Both the position numbers and the translations under genes were made by a program. Shown here piece after piece: positions 33,281 to 43,047 of a DNA stretch of 64,000 nucleotides; position 1 is the stretch's first letter, and the number at the start of each line of letters is the position of its first letter. Where the stretch lies: the NCBI RefSeq assembly GCF_042643145.1, contig NZ_JBHRSA010000056.1:7219-71218 (forward strand). Reading direction: 5' to 3'. Origin of the DNA: Virgibacillus_O xinjiangensis (GTDB lineage Bacteria; Bacillota; Bacilli; Bacillales; Amphibacillaceae). The notes beneath the pieces are model-generated. The model saw only the letters and a program-made list of their open reading frames with translations, searched no databases and was not told the DNA's origin.

Positions 33281-33958
33281 TTAATAAGGAACATTCAACA
33301 TGTAGTTTTGTACTTTGAATGTCCCTTCTTCCTCTTTCATTTGGAGTGTATAATCCATGCTTTCTTCTGCTGTTTTATTTCCCTTACTGTCAAAAACGCT
33401 TCCTTGTATACGTACTTTCCAGATTAACTGCTCCTTGTTTGGTTCATAGGGTTCATAAACATCCATGGACTCTATTTCTTTATAGGACACCGCAGCTGTC
33501 GGCCTCGGATTCTCCCTTTTCAATTTCTGGTACATCTCATCGGTCATATATGGTCTGGCATTTTCGATATGTTCCTGTGGCTCCATCCCGTTAAAGGGAT
33601 AATACTTTTCTGCGAAGTTTCTAGCTGCTTGACGAGATGCCTCAATTGCGTCTTTAGAAAAGTGATCGGCATATTGCCCTTCCGGAGGAGTGAGCTTTTC
33701 CATTTCAGGTATGTCGATTTGTACCTCCTCATCGTGTTCCTCCGTGATTACATCACTTTCCTTTGGCTGATCGTCTGTTGCAGGCTCTCCCACAGCTTCA
33801 TAGCTTCGAACTTTCTCGCTCTGTTCCTTGCCGGAAGAGGGACTAGTCTGTTCCTCCAGTTGTTTCTGCTGGTTACCAACGAAAACAGCATAAATAAAAA
33901 GCGCAATGGCAACCGCCATCACGCTGTACACGATAATGTTTTTTGTTCTGTCACTCAT
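33281..33958 (-). CDS. Membrane-anchored VirB8-like conjugation protein
   Basis: 225 residues: a short cytosolic end, one membrane helix (about 9-28), an acidic linker and a C-terminal NTF2-like domain (ARNFAEKYYPFNGMEPQEHI to MKEEEGTFKVQNYMLNVPY). Together with TcpC this gives the element a second VirB8-type subunit. Located between the VirB6-like and hydrolase genes. Site gaaagaggtgac before ATG. Confidence 0.75.
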   Translation of the reverse strand: MSDRTKNIIVYSVMAVAIALFIYAVFVGNQQKQLEEQTSPSSGKEQSEKVRSYEAVGEPATDDQPKESDVITEEHDEEVQIDIPEMEKLTPPEGQYADHFSKDAIEASRQAARNFAEKYYPFNGMEPQEHIENARPYMTDEMYQKLKRENPRPTAAVSYKEIESMDVYEPYEPNKEQLIWKVRIQGSVFDSKGNKTAEESMDYTLQMKEEEGTFKVQNYMLNVPY

Positions 33959-33976
33959 TACTCGGTCACCTCTTTC

Positions 33977-36418
33977 CTAATCCAACGTCGGGTAGTCATC
34001 TTCCTTTTCTTGTGGTGGCATCGATTTTTCTAAAGATATCATATTGGCTGAAGCCGTATCTCTTTCCTTTACTTGCTCCCGGTAGCTATTAAAATTTGTT
34101 GTATCTGCCTCTGGTGGCTCTTTCATAGATGGCTCAGTTTCCTTTGGCTGAATGGATGTTCCTTCAGGAATCTCATTTTCTAATACGGGACCGGTAGATT
34201 TGATATGTCCTTGTCCCTCCATAGCTGGAACTGAATTACTTTCCATCTCCCTCTCCGTTACATTCCCTTTTTGGATGCTGCCTTCCATTTCCGCTGACCC
34301 CGTGATTGGTGAAGTTACATTTTCACTATATAAATCAGGGTTCTCATCCATCCACTCACTCACTTTATAAGAATCATCATGGAGTACTTCACTTTTGGCT
34401 GGATCAACAGACGGTGTGCTCGGAATATAATTCGTCTTGTCAGCATACATATCCGGTGAATCTTCTACCCAGTCACTAGATTTAGGCAAAGGCTGTGTTC
34501 GTATACTCGGGTGTTCACTTTCATTCTGCGAATCCATTCCGTTCATAGGGCGGAGGCGAGGATATTGTCCCTCTAATCCTCTGTCTTCTTGATTTACCTC
34601 TCTCTCCATTGGTTCAGCCTGCTGACTGGAGGAATCGGACTCCTTTATATTCTTAAGGCTTACACCTTGTTCACGTTGCTTGTCCTTAATAAGCTGGGAC
34701 TGGCCACGTTCACCAAAGGAAGTGATATGATGAACTCCTTTACCTGACATATGATTGTTGTCCTGCTGATTTTTCGTTGCATTATCAGACGGCAACTTTC
34801 GTAAGGAGGCCATTTGATGTGAACGGTGAGCATGCATTCCGCTTTTGGCAATGTCACCGACATTCCCCTCTCCGGTTGCTGCCCTTCCTATTGCTCCACC
34901 TACATTCGCTCCTGCAATAGCTCCTGCTCCACCGGTTGCTACTGCCCCAACTGCTGCTCCTGCCGCCGTGCTGGTTCCCTGTACACCCTTTTTCAACGGG
35001 TTTGTCAAACTGCCCATTCCTTCTCTAAGTTCCTGAACACCTTGAGATCCAGCTGAGAATATGTTTCTAATCCTATTCCGTAGAAGGAAAATAAGGATTA
35101 ACAATACAAAGTGGATGAGAGCCGCGGCAGTATATGCTTCCACCGGGCCGTTGTTATCTGCAACTATAAAATCAGCTTCGTATAATAGATCGGATATGGC
35201 AAAAACGACGAGAGCCGTAAATGATACGACGACTTTAAGAACCAATGGCAATCCCAATTCAATGAAATACCGTTTAACCACATTAAATTGTCCTGGAATA
35301 GCCCCAAACAGCAAAGCGAAAGGGGCGAAAATGGCAATCAGCATAAACCAGAACTGAAAGACCAGCAAAGCGATGGATAGCAAATAAATCGGAATGGACA
35401 CAACCCCATTAATTCCCAAGTACATAACCGTAAAAGATAGCCGAGAACGGATATTATCGTAGAGTAAATGTTCATTTTGATAAGCATTTAGCTCACTAAT
35501 TATCGCTTCATAACGTTCTTCTGAATTTGGCTGCTCCTTCAAAATGTTATTCACTCTATTAACAGCTTCGCTCTTGCTATCAGCTAAACTGTTCAAGTCG
35601 GTTTCCCCATACATCATATATAAATAGGGGCGATCTATAAACAATCCCCAAATGTTATCCTTCATTCCATCTTTTAGGCTCTCTTCATCTAGACGAGAGG
35701 TTGTAGAAGGTTGGGCTCCATCATCCACGTCCTTGGAGTTACCTGCTAAGACTAGAGAGCTTGCCTGTGTAGTGATTTGGTTCAGCCCAGTTAAAAATGG
35801 GGAGTAGTTTGTAAATAGCAGAATAGCAACCGTTAAAGCAAGTGTCGTCTGAATAATCGTTCCAATTGATGCAACCATCGATCTTTTCCATACCATGAGA
35901 AACGCAGCATAAATAACCGCAAACACGGCTGCAAAGATAGCTAGATTTCCGAAGATACCGGAGCTGGTGATATGTCCATCCCCACTTATCCCTGTTATGC
36001 CTCCCATGATATCGTCTAGTTTCTCAATGATTGTATTGATGAAGTTAAATTCATACGCAAAATCTAGGGAGGAGAGCATGAAGTTAGTCATAAGGATGTT
36101 CATATCAAATGCGATATTGGCTAGATAATTAAACATTTCACTCATTTTCTGTGTTATTTCATCAGTATTAAGAAACCAAAGATTGCCCCGGATATTATCC
36201 ATGAAGTTTTCATCTTCATTTATATCTTCCGGAACCGCATCTAAATAATAGTATGATTTACCGCCTTCCTTGAAATCTCCTAACTGGTCTTCATGTGTCT
36301 CTTCCTCGACTCCCACACTATCCTCTGCATGTATTGGTTGTATAATTCCCATACCGATACTTAGCAAAATTACTAGCGTAATAACCCTATTTCTTTGACT
36401 CAAAATTGTTTTTTTCAT
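33977..36418 (-). CDS. VirB6/TcpH-like polytopic channel protein
   Basis: 813 residues. Signal peptide (VITLVILLSIGMGIIQPIHA), extracellular domain, then about 6-7 membrane helices (about 150-470) and a Gly/Ala-rich segment (GAAVGAVATGGAGAIAGANVGGA) before a long acidic cytosolic tail. This is the TcpH/TrbL-like inner channel subunit. The start ATG 36418 has no ribosome site within 18 nt: the T-run of a terminator and the tag atgctcatat lie there, so translation may depend on coupling or readthrough. Confidence 0.85.
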   Translation of the reverse strand: MKKTILSQRNRVITLVILLSIGMGIIQPIHAEDSVGVEEETHEDQLGDFKEGGKSYYYLDAVPEDINEDENFMDNIRGNLWFLNTDEITQKMSEMFNYLANIAFDMNILMTNFMLSSLDFAYEFNFINTIIEKLDDIMGGITGISGDGHITSSGIFGNLAIFAAVFAVIYAAFLMVWKRSMVASIGTIIQTTLALTVAILLFTNYSPFLTGLNQITTQASSLVLAGNSKDVDDGAQPSTTSRLDEESLKDGMKDNIWGLFIDRPYLYMMYGETDLNSLADSKSEAVNRVNNILKEQPNSEERYEAIISELNAYQNEHLLYDNIRSRLSFTVMYLGINGVVSIPIYLLSIALLVFQFWFMLIAIFAPFALLFGAIPGQFNVVKRYFIELGLPLVLKVVVSFTALVVFAISDLLYEADFIVADNNGPVEAYTAAALIHFVLLILIFLLRNRIRNIFSAGSQGVQELREGMGSLTNPLKKGVQGTSTAAGAAVGAVATGGAGAIAGANVGGAIGRAATGEGNVGDIAKSGMHAHRSHQMASLRKLPSDNATKNQQDNNHMSGKGVHHITSFGERGQSQLIKDKQREQGVSLKNIKESDSSSQQAEPMEREVNQEDRGLEGQYPRLRPMNGMDSQNESEHPSIRTQPLPKSSDWVEDSPDMYADKTNYIPSTPSVDPAKSEVLHDDSYKVSEWMDENPDLYSENVTSPITGSAEMEGSIQKGNVTEREMESNSVPAMEGQGHIKSTGPVLENEIPEGTSIQPKETEPSMKEPPEADTTNFNSYREQVKERDTASANMISLEKSMPPQEKEDDYPTLD

Positions 36419-36427
36419 ATATGAGCA

Positions 36428-36458
36428 TAAAAAATAACCCCTTCATAGAAGGGATTAT
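36428..36458 (-). terminator. Intrinsic terminator before the VirB6-like gene
   Basis: 10-bp stem ataatccctt / aaggggttat, loop ctatg, then TTTTTT on the minus strand. It ends about 10 nt before the start codon. Confidence 0.85.
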
Positions 36459-36491
36459 CCTTAAGCTGAGTCCTCCTTTCATGTTTAGGTT

Positions 36492-37121
36492 CTACTCAAA
36501 ACCATACTCATCTTCCTCAGAGTCTTCAGCTTTCTTATATGGATGAATAATTGTTCCTGAATCTTTACCATTTACATCTTCAGGTATACTGTCTATAAAT
36601 TGTTTAATCTTCCACTCGCCTTCTTCGTTTTGTTTCATACTAATAAAGTTTGAATCTCCATCTTTAAACTCATAGCCTCTCCAAGGTTTGACATAGTATA
36701 TAATCTCTTTAGAGTCTTCATCATAAACATAGTCATATCTTCGTATCTCATACTCATCGTTCAATTTATCAAAGTCTTTAAACCCTTCCGCTCCGGATTT
36801 CTTATATTTTCCATACTCTTCAGGGTCCACTAAGTCACTGGCATGCAAATCACTGCCATCTTCTTTCACAATACCTGTGACATATGGCTCGTTTTCAAGT
36901 TTTTCTTGGCCAGCTGGTGACAACATGGAATGTGCCTTAGGGATATTCAGCTCAAACCCAGCTTGGTAGAACTCTCGTGCTATTTCATCGGTTTCCTCAA
37001 ATACCTTCTCCTTTTCCGTTTCAGCAGATTCGTCCGAACTAGCATCACTGTTTGATGAGCATCCAACAATCGTCAACAAGCTAACAATCAACAATGCCAG
37101 CCCTATCAATTTCTTGTTCAT
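36492..37121 (-). CDS. Conjugation-region lipoprotein, 209 aa
   Basis: Lipoprotein signal LIGLALLIVSLLTIVGC (Cys21), then a very acidic domain with an NTF2-like secondary-structure pattern (EIAREFYQAGFELNIPKAHSM ... WKIKQFIDSIPED). It sits between virB4 and the VirB6-like gene, so it is likely a surface part of the secretion apparatus. ATG 37121 follows gaggggtgaac. Confidence 0.7.
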   Translation of the reverse strand: MNKKLIGLALLIVSLLTIVGCSSNSDASSDESAETEKEKVFEETDEIAREFYQAGFELNIPKAHSMLSPAGQEKLENEPYVTGIVKEDGSDLHASDLVDPEEYGKYKKSGAEGFKDFDKLNDEYEIRRYDYVYDEDSKEIIYYVKPWRGYEFKDGDSNFISMKQNEEGEWKIKQFIDSIPEDVNGKDSGTIIHPYKKAEDSEEDEYGFE

Positions 37122-37141
37122 GTGTTCACCCCTCTGTTAAT

Positions 37142-39733
37142 TTAGGAAGTCTGCATCAACTCCCTTTTTCGTTCTTCCTCCGTTGCAGTGGAAGAGTCAA
37201 AAGCTTCTATTAAATCTCTAAATATCGCATCGACGTGGATGACTGCCGTTCGGCCGAATATATCCTGAAACAGGGCATCTCCACGCTCCAGATTCTTCAG
37301 AATATCGATATTTTCCTGTGTCTGGGGTAAGTTGAAGTAATTCAGCATTTCTTTGGCTTCTTCTGTTTTCCTCAAGCCAAAGCTGAACTTCATCCCCATG
37401 TTCGCAACTTCTTTTCCGTGGTCAGAAGCATTCTGGGACCCTTTGATCAGCGTGGTGTTGTAGTAACGGCCCATCCGTATAATGAAATCCATCAATTCCG
37501 CACCAACTGCACTCCGCTCAATCACACTTGCTTCATCCTGCAAAATGAACTTGTGCTTCATCCGGTCCTGGTTGAACATATATTGTTTGGTGAATGCAGT
37601 TAACGATATCATAATCGCTTCAGAGATTTTGTGCTGCGGTCGTAACTTCTTTGCCGAACCGCTGGGCAGATTCAAGTTTTGAACCATGAGGACCTGGATT
37701 GGCACCCCCGTCTTCAATACTTTGTATTCCTGCCCAACTTCTCCAAACAGCAATTTGGCCAGCTGGTTGCGACGCAGGGTTTCCAAAGTGCTCTTCAGCC
37801 TCTCCACCGACGTATGCCGCACCGATGTCATATGCTCATGCTGCTCTTCATAAATGTTCTGCAGATACGTGATAACTGCCCCGATACAAGGGTCGTCTTG
37901 TTTTGCCACTGCTTCGATCGCTTCACTGAGCAACGTATACGCATCATCGTCGATATTCACGTTGACCAGGTGTGACAGGATATCCATGCAGATGTCTTTG
38001 CCCTCTTCGATGTTTGTACTCGTACGGAACGGATCCAGAGAGCCGGCATCCCTTTCATCGGTGCCCATTTCCCAGACAGAAATGTATTCTTTTGGGATGT
38101 AGGGCAGCCCATTCTTCCAATCCTTCCGGTCACCTTTCGGGTCAATGATCAATCCTTGTGAGCCCGTCAGTGTAGCCAGATAGACGAATAGATTCATGAA
38201 AAAGGATTTTCCTTTCCCCGTCATCCCGGCAACTAGTACGGAGATGGAATCGAAGACGTTATTCAGATTCTCGTAAGCTTTTGCTGCAAGGTCCGGCTTG
38301 ATGAAAACCGGCTTATGAAACTGCTTGGTATAACCAATATAGAAACCACGGTTGTCGCCAATATTCGTAGACGCCCCGAACATCATCCCTGCCAGAATGC
38401 TCGGTGAAACATGCATTTGGTAATCTTTATTGAAGGATTTAGAGCCAGGGATTGTTTCCATCATGAGATTCAATTGCTCCCCATATGGAGGAAGTACAGA
38501 AATGCCGAACCGGGAAAGTTCATTGGTCAATTGCTCCACCCGCGTATTTAAGTTCTGCTTATCTTGGGCACTCACCTTGAACACGAAAGAACAACTGTAA
38601 CCCGGCTGCCCTGTCTGTTTGAAGTAGTTCTCCATCTGGATGGCGCCCTGTTCCGATTCGGTAACGCTCAGATCAACAGCTTCCTCTCCTTTGGCAGCTT
38701 CCTGCCGCTGGTCCTTGAATTCCAATCTGGCATTGCTTAATTTCTTTCGTATGAACTTGTTAGATTGATAGTTTGCCCGTATCGATACACTGACCGGGAA
38801 AGGCATGCGGGCTTGGATATGGTACAACCACTCGAAGCCAGGATGCATGCTCATATCATCCATGTTACTGCATATCACATACTGGGAATATAGGTCTTTC
38901 ACTTCATTATCAATGATTTTACTGGATAATAGGGTCTTGGGACCAACTTCTTCAATATTGGCATTTTGCAAATCGACAAATGCTTTTTCACTCGGCCGTA
39001 CAGCTTCATGCTTCTTCTCGTTGGAATCAATTCCCTCTACCATATAACCGGATGCAAAACCTTTTCGGTACGTGACATCCTCATGAGTCGGAGAGACCGA
39101 ATAGGTCTTTTCCGCCAAATAAATGATTTCTGATGTAGTCGCAGGTTTCACCAGCGAAGAAAATCCGTTAACCATGTTCACAATCAAGCTCTCTGCCTGT
39201 TCCTGATAGGCTCGGATGACTTCCTTCGGGATATCGTATGGATCCAATCCTACTGCATGATATACGGGGGAACGCAACCCCTCTAAAAAGTTCTTCAGCT
39301 GATAGATCGCTGAGTTCCCCATATTCAGGGACTGAATGCTGTTTTTGGCTGGGTCCAATTGGATACCCAAGTAATGGACATACTCTCCCGACTCGTTTCT
39401 TGACCGTTGCTGATTGAGTTCATCCTCCACTTGCTGCATCAAATGGATTCCATTTTCTTTTAACGGGTAATCCAACCGTTCCAATTCCTGCTTGGTCTGG
39501 TTCATGATACCGCTGACATTCATGGGTGTCGGATCGATGAGGAAATGCAGGTCATGGCCGTTGTTGGCTAAAAACCCCAATTGCCTCTGGAATGGTTTTA
39601 TTTTATCATCGAAATCCAGAAAGTCATAGCCGAACCCTTCAATCCGATAGTACGCCCAGACCGTTTCATCCCGGGCAAATACTAGATTGTCTTCGATATG
39701 CTTCATCGGGAATTCGAGAATACTGGTTCGCAT
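37142..39733 (-). CDS. virB4: VirB4/TcpF-type conjugation ATPase
   Basis: 863 residues. N-terminal VirB4 domain (to about 420), Walker A VLVAGMTGKGKSFFMN near 500 and Walker B KHKFILQDEASVIER near 720, then the SQNASDHGKE motor segment. It powers assembly and substrate transfer of the type IV secretion system. Site gggaggagatag before ATG. It follows the TcpE gene closely (22 nt). Confidence 0.95.
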   Translation of the reverse strand: MRTSILEFPMKHIEDNLVFARDETVWAYYRIEGFGYDFLDFDDKIKPFQRQLGFLANNGHDLHFLIDPTPMNVSGIMNQTKQELERLDYPLKENGIHLMQQVEDELNQQRSRNESGEYVHYLGIQLDPAKNSIQSLNMGNSAIYQLKNFLEGLRSPVYHAVGLDPYDIPKEVIRAYQEQAESLIVNMVNGFSSLVKPATTSEIIYLAEKTYSVSPTHEDVTYRKGFASGYMVEGIDSNEKKHEAVRPSEKAFVDLQNANIEEVGPKTLLSSKIIDNEVKDLYSQYVICSNMDDMSMHPGFEWLYHIQARMPFPVSVSIRANYQSNKFIRKKLSNARLEFKDQRQEAAKGEEAVDLSVTESEQGAIQMENYFKQTGQPGYSCSFVFKVSAQDKQNLNTRVEQLTNELSRFGISVLPPYGEQLNLMMETIPGSKSFNKDYQMHVSPSILAGMMFGASTNIGDNRGFYIGYTKQFHKPVFIKPDLAAKAYENLNNVFDSISVLVAGMTGKGKSFFMNLFVYLATLTGSQGLIIDPKGDRKDWKNGLPYIPKEYISVWEMGTDERDAGSLDPFRTSTNIEEGKDICMDILSHLVNVNIDDDAYTLLSEAIEAVAKQDDPCIGAVITYLQNIYEEQHEHMTSVRHTSVERLKSTLETLRRNQLAKLLFGEVGQEYKVLKTGVPIQVLMVQNLNLPSGSAKKLRPQHKISEAIMISLTAFTKQYMFNQDRMKHKFILQDEASVIERSAVGAELMDFIIRMGRYYNTTLIKGSQNASDHGKEVANMGMKFSFGLRKTEEAKEMLNYFNLPQTQENIDILKNLERGDALFQDIFGRTAVIHVDAIFRDLIEAFDSSTATEEERKRELMQTS

Positions 39734-39755
39734 TTCTATCTCCTCCCAACCTTAT

Positions 39756-40220
39756 TTACTTGTAGGTAACGAACCCACTGTATCGGTATCTTTTCTTCCT
39801 CCATAACCTCTTCCTAACTCCATAAGTGTAGTTACCGTGAAACACATGGTTCCTTTCTTTTGGGATCGCCCTCCCTCGCACGTAAGTGACAGAGCTTGAT
39901 TGACGCAGATGATAGGAAATCAACGACCGGAAGAAAGCAACCGGGGAACGGTTCTCCGTCCCCACATCAGTTAACAGCCAGGCAAAAGTGATGGGCAGAA
40001 CAAACAGGATTCCCGGCGGCAGCCATTGAATCAATCTGCCAAGCACTGGCGTGACATACCAAATTCCTTCGATTGCCGCGAATACGAGAAAGTACAATAA
40101 CCCTTTTAACGGTACCGGCCTTCCGAGTTTCACTCCGAAGATTTGGTAGATTTTCCGCTCAAACTTCAGAAAGTTATTGATAACGTACAGTGGAATACGT
40201 TTCTCTTCTCCCTCTCTCAT
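39756..40220 (-). CDS. tcpE: TcpE family conjugal transfer membrane protein
   Basis: 154 residues with two adjacent membrane helices (about 38-85, GLLYFLVFAAIEGIWYVTPVLG and GILFVLPITFAWLLTD) and a basic C-terminal region (RGRAIPKERN...). This is the TcpE/PrgI-like shape. Start ATG 40220 is set by ataggaggagag; the open frame extends 20 codons further. Part of the tcpC-D-E-virB4 run. Confidence 0.85.
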   Translation of the reverse strand: MREGEEKRIPLYVINNFLKFERKIYQIFGVKLGRPVPLKGLLYFLVFAAIEGIWYVTPVLGRLIQWLPPGILFVLPITFAWLLTDVGTENRSPVAFFRSLISYHLRQSSSVTYVRGRAIPKERNHVFHGNYTYGVRKRLWRKKRYRYSGFVTYK

Positions 40221-40294
40221 TCTTCTCTCTCCTCCTATCTTTGTACCAGTGAAAGAGGAGCAAGTGTCATGCCCCTCCATTGGTACAGCATCTC

Positions 40295-40519
40295 TTATCC
40301 ACCCCCGATATTCAATTTATCGCTGAACCATTCGGACAGGGCTAAGATTGAGGAAGGATTCAATACAAAGATGCCGATGAAAGCACCTGCAATCAGGACA
40401 CCTACCGCAAAGATCCATGCCCGTTTGGCGACAGCGACAAGCAGCAATACCAGGATGACGAAAAACAATACATATTGTAATTCGCCTGTGAACCAGTTGA
40501 ATAATGATTCCAATGACAT
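40295..40519 (-). CDS. tcpD: TcpD-like small membrane protein
   Basis: 74 residues with two membrane helices (about 14-32 and 35-53) and a short tail (FSDKLNIGGG). Size, topology and place between tcpC and tcpE fit TcpD of pCW3-like systems. Site gaaaggagatgat. A partly overlapping frame (to 40529) is a shadow. Confidence 0.8.
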   Translation of the reverse strand: MSLESLFNWFTGELQYVLFFVILVLLLVAVAKRAWIFAVGVLIAGAFIGIFVLNPSSILALSEWFSDKLNIGGG

Positions 40520-40553
40520 TGCGCATCATCTCCTTTCTAATTTAATTAGCAAT

Positions 40554-41579
40554 CTACTCATTGCTGATCGCTTCTATCTGCTTCTCTGCGTTCAGTTTAG
40601 AGACGACGTAATGACCGTCCTTCTTTTCCACGACGAGTTTATAGACCGCTCGGAATGCAGTATTCAATTCCGGCTCCTTGAAGGTAGCTTCCGTAATGAC
40701 AATAAACTGATTGTCCCGCTTTCCCTCATACACTTCTGCATTGTTCACTTCCACAAAATCCAATGCCCCGTGTAGTCCGTTCTGATATTCCTCATCCGTC
40801 AGAATATAGCTCAGCTGGTCCTCCGAATCCTCCACATAACTGGAGAAGAAGGTGTCCAGAAAACTCTCGATGTTTTCCACCTCGGTGTTGTCTTTGACGG
40901 AAGTCAGTGTCGTTTGGTATCGATTCTCTTCAATTTTTACATCCGTTTCTTCTACGACATGGGTGATGAATGGCAGCTCGTACACTCCGTATGAACTTCC
41001 GTTGTAGACGACCGGGACTGCAAAATATTTACTGATGGCCTCTGTCTCTTTCTCCTTTTTCATTTGCATGCTGACGTGAAAGATAATATGTGCTTTCCGG
41101 TCAGTGACCTCATCCACTTGGCGGAGATGAACCCCTTGGACACTCGAGTTCCACTCAAGTCCTTCGGTGACGAGTCCTGCTTGTCCATCCAACCCGTCTG
41201 CCAAGTACCGGGAGAGTCGCTCTTGGCGATCCTCCCAGCCTTCGTCATCTGACTTCCATGTGAAATAGTCTCTGGCAAAGCCTTTTGCAAACTGAATCGC
41301 TTCTGGTTTTGTTGCAGGGTTCAGCTCAACTTGTGCTTGTCCCTGATTGGACTGTGCGGAATTCGTATCTGACGTGATGGTGACCAGCACGACCAAAAAC
41401 ATGAACGAAAAAAGGAGCCAGAAAGTAACGGCTCCAAGCTTTCTCATTCGAAAGGTTTTTGGACGTATTGGTTTTTCTTTCTTCGGTTTTGCTGCTAGGA
41501 ATTTTTTCAGCCTTTCCCATAGGCTTATGCTATCCGATTCCTTATGGAGCTTCTTTTTCTTCTTTTGAATCTGGTTCAT
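40554..41579 (-). CDS. tcpC: TcpC family VirB8-like conjugation protein
   Basis: 341 residues. Basic N-terminal cytosolic stretch, one membrane helix (about 49-70) and two tandem NTF2-like domains (about 95-215 and 225-335), with GFARDYFTWKSDDEGWEDRQ at the entry of the first. This is the TcpC fold; it bridges channel subunits at the membrane. Site ggaaaggagatgag before ATG. Confidence 0.92.
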   Translation of the reverse strand: MNQIQKKKKKLHKESDSISLWERLKKFLAAKPKKEKPIRPKTFRMRKLGAVTFWLLFSFMFLVVLVTITSDTNSAQSNQGQAQVELNPATKPEAIQFAKGFARDYFTWKSDDEGWEDRQERLSRYLADGLDGQAGLVTEGLEWNSSVQGVHLRQVDEVTDRKAHIIFHVSMQMKKEKETEAISKYFAVPVVYNGSSYGVYELPFITHVVEETDVKIEENRYQTTLTSVKDNTEVENIESFLDTFFSSYVEDSEDQLSYILTDEEYQNGLHGALDFVEVNNAEVYEGKRDNQFIVITEATFKEPELNTAFRAVYKLVVEKKDGHYVVSKLNAEKQIEAISNE

Positions 41580-41607
41580 TGCTCATCTCCTTTCTGCCCT
41601 CATCCCT

Positions 41608-41895
41608 TTATATCCGCTTGTTGGAGCCAAAGACGATGAAAATGGCGATGATAATCACGAAAGTGGTCACTGCGCCATAGCGGACGAGCGACATATTATA
41701 TAACTGCACAATATGCGCTTTGAATTCCTCCCACAATGGTTGCAATGAGGGAAATTCTTCCAATACCAGGCTTCCGACAATGAGAAATAGAAAAATCCCC
41801 AGTATCAGTGCAAGAAAAAAACGAATCAATCTGCTCTCCCCCTTCCTTTTACTACTTGTCTGAGTTGAATCTGTAACCTGTCTTGTATTCCACAT
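41608..41895 (-). CDS. Small membrane protein of the conjugation operon
   Basis: 95 residues from ATG 41895 (MWNTRQVTDS...), with two membrane helices (about 23-45 and 71-89). The start is uncertain: the site gaaagggggg is very close to this ATG, and an in-frame ATG at 41913 lies in the T-run of a terminator. Size and place suit an accessory T4SS subunit. Confidence 0.6.
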   Translation of the reverse strand: MWNTRQVTDSTQTSSKRKGESRLIRFFLALILGIFLFLIVGSLVLEEFPSLQPLWEEFKAHIVQLYNMSLVRYGAVTTFVIIIAIFIVFGSNKRI

Positions 41896-41911
41896 CCCCC
41901 CTTTCAAGGGC

Positions 41912-41942
41912 ATAAAAATACCCTGTCTCAATCAGACAGAGC
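41912..41942 (-). terminator. Intrinsic terminator upstream of tcp genes
   Basis: 8-bp stem ctctgtct / agacaggg, loop gattg, then tatttttatg on the minus strand. It lies between the 41961 gene and the small membrane gene. Confidence 0.75.
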
Positions 41943-41960
41943 ATTAACCATGCAAACTAT

Positions 41961-42689
41961 TTAATTACCGATTTCTTTTTTAGCTTGGCGTGCCTTCTTC
42001 TTTCCTTCTTTGCGCCGATACCAGCTTATAATTTCCATTTGTGTCTTCTTTCCCTTGATATCCTCCCATTCCATCATCGCCATCATTTGCTTTAATACTG
42101 GAAGCGTCAGCAATTCCCTTGGAACGATGGAATCATTCAATTTCTTATTGATAGTTTCCATTGCCTTTCTCATATGCTGGATTAATTCCTGTTGTTTCGT
42201 TATCCTTTCTTTTTCCATCTGCTTTCTATTATAATTTATTCGCCATATATTATAGATTCCCAACACAATCATAAAAATGACGGTCCAAGAAAAGGCAGCC
42301 GCCAGATTTGCAATAAGATTTATCAACCCAAAGGAGGGTAGCACCCCCATTCCCTTCACGGACAGAGTAATCCCTACAAGAAAGCATATTAGAAGAATAA
42401 AAGGAGCTAACTTCCAATAGCTCGATCTCTTCCAAGCATATCGATAAGGGCTTATTTGGCCTATTCTTCTCTTTTCCCACCATTTGTTCAGGCTCTTACG
42501 GCAGTTTTCGATATACGGGTTCCCTTTTTGAAGGAGGTCCGTCCTTAGCAACATAAGCCGATAGGTCTGATGGATATCCAAGGTTTCCATTCGATTCACT
42601 TTCTTAATCAATCTGTTGATCCAGAAACGATTCAGCCGTACCTTTATCGGGATTCCCAAGTGACACTCGCCCCTTTCATCCATTCCCAT
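41961..42689 (-). CDS. Membrane protein of unknown function, about 240 aa
   Basis: Basic cytosolic N-terminal domain, two membrane helices (about 93-112 and 125-146) and a basic helical C-terminal part (KQQELIQHMRKAMETINKKL...). Start uncertain: ATG 42689 overlaps the parR end, while a TTG at 42656 has a better site (gaaaggggcgag). Placed between the parMR pair and the tcp genes. Confidence 0.55.
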   Translation of the reverse strand: MGMDERGECHLGIPIKVRLNRFWINRLIKKVNRMETLDIHQTYRLMLLRTDLLQKGNPYIENCRKSLNKWWEKRRIGQISPYRYAWKRSSYWKLAPFILLICFLVGITLSVKGMGVLPSFGLINLIANLAAAFSWTVIFMIVLGIYNIWRINYNRKQMEKERITKQQELIQHMRKAMETINKKLNDSIVPRELLTLPVLKQMMAMMEWEDIKGKKTQMEIISWYRRKEGKKKARQAKKEIGN

Positions 42690-43044
42690 TCATCCCAAAA
42701 GAAGAAAGAAAAGCATTCGCTGTATCAGTAATAGCCCGATTGCTCATATCTTCTTCCTCCCTATCTGTTGCTGCTTCTGGCATCTGGGTACTTCCCACCG
42801 TCAATTGCCTTATGATTTCTCGGTCACTATCCATTTGCTCTTGTATCTTTCTCAGTTCCTGCATCACCTGTTGAAAGTCTCCTTGTTGGTTCTGTTCTAC
42901 ATGGAGGTATTTCACCGCTGTACGCAGCAAAAACCGTATGGCTTCGCTTCTTTTGTTATCGGGCAGCCCTTCGAGAAATTCATGAATCGCTACATCTTTA
43001 TCTGTCAGGCGGAAGCTATACCGTTTCTTCCAATTCGTTGCCAT
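42676..43044 (-). CDS. parR: ParR-like centromere-binding adaptor
   Basis: 122 residues. An N-terminal ribbon-helix-helix-like segment (RYSFRLTDKDVAIHEFLEGL, then SEAIRFLLRTAVKYL), a coiled-coil (VMQELRKIQEQMDSDREII) and a short tail ending in FLSSFGMNG that could contact the filament. It lies 4 nt behind the ParM-like gene, the order of type II segregation pairs. It should bind parC repeats, possibly the inverted repeat at 44124-44153. Confidence 0.75.
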   Translation of the reverse strand: MATNWKKRYSFRLTDKDVAIHEFLEGLPDNKRSEAIRFLLRTAVKYLHVEQNQQGDFQQVMQELRKIQEQMDSDREIIRQLTVGSTQMPEAATDREEEDMSNRAITDTANAFLSSFGMNGNG

Positions 43045-43047
43045 GGC

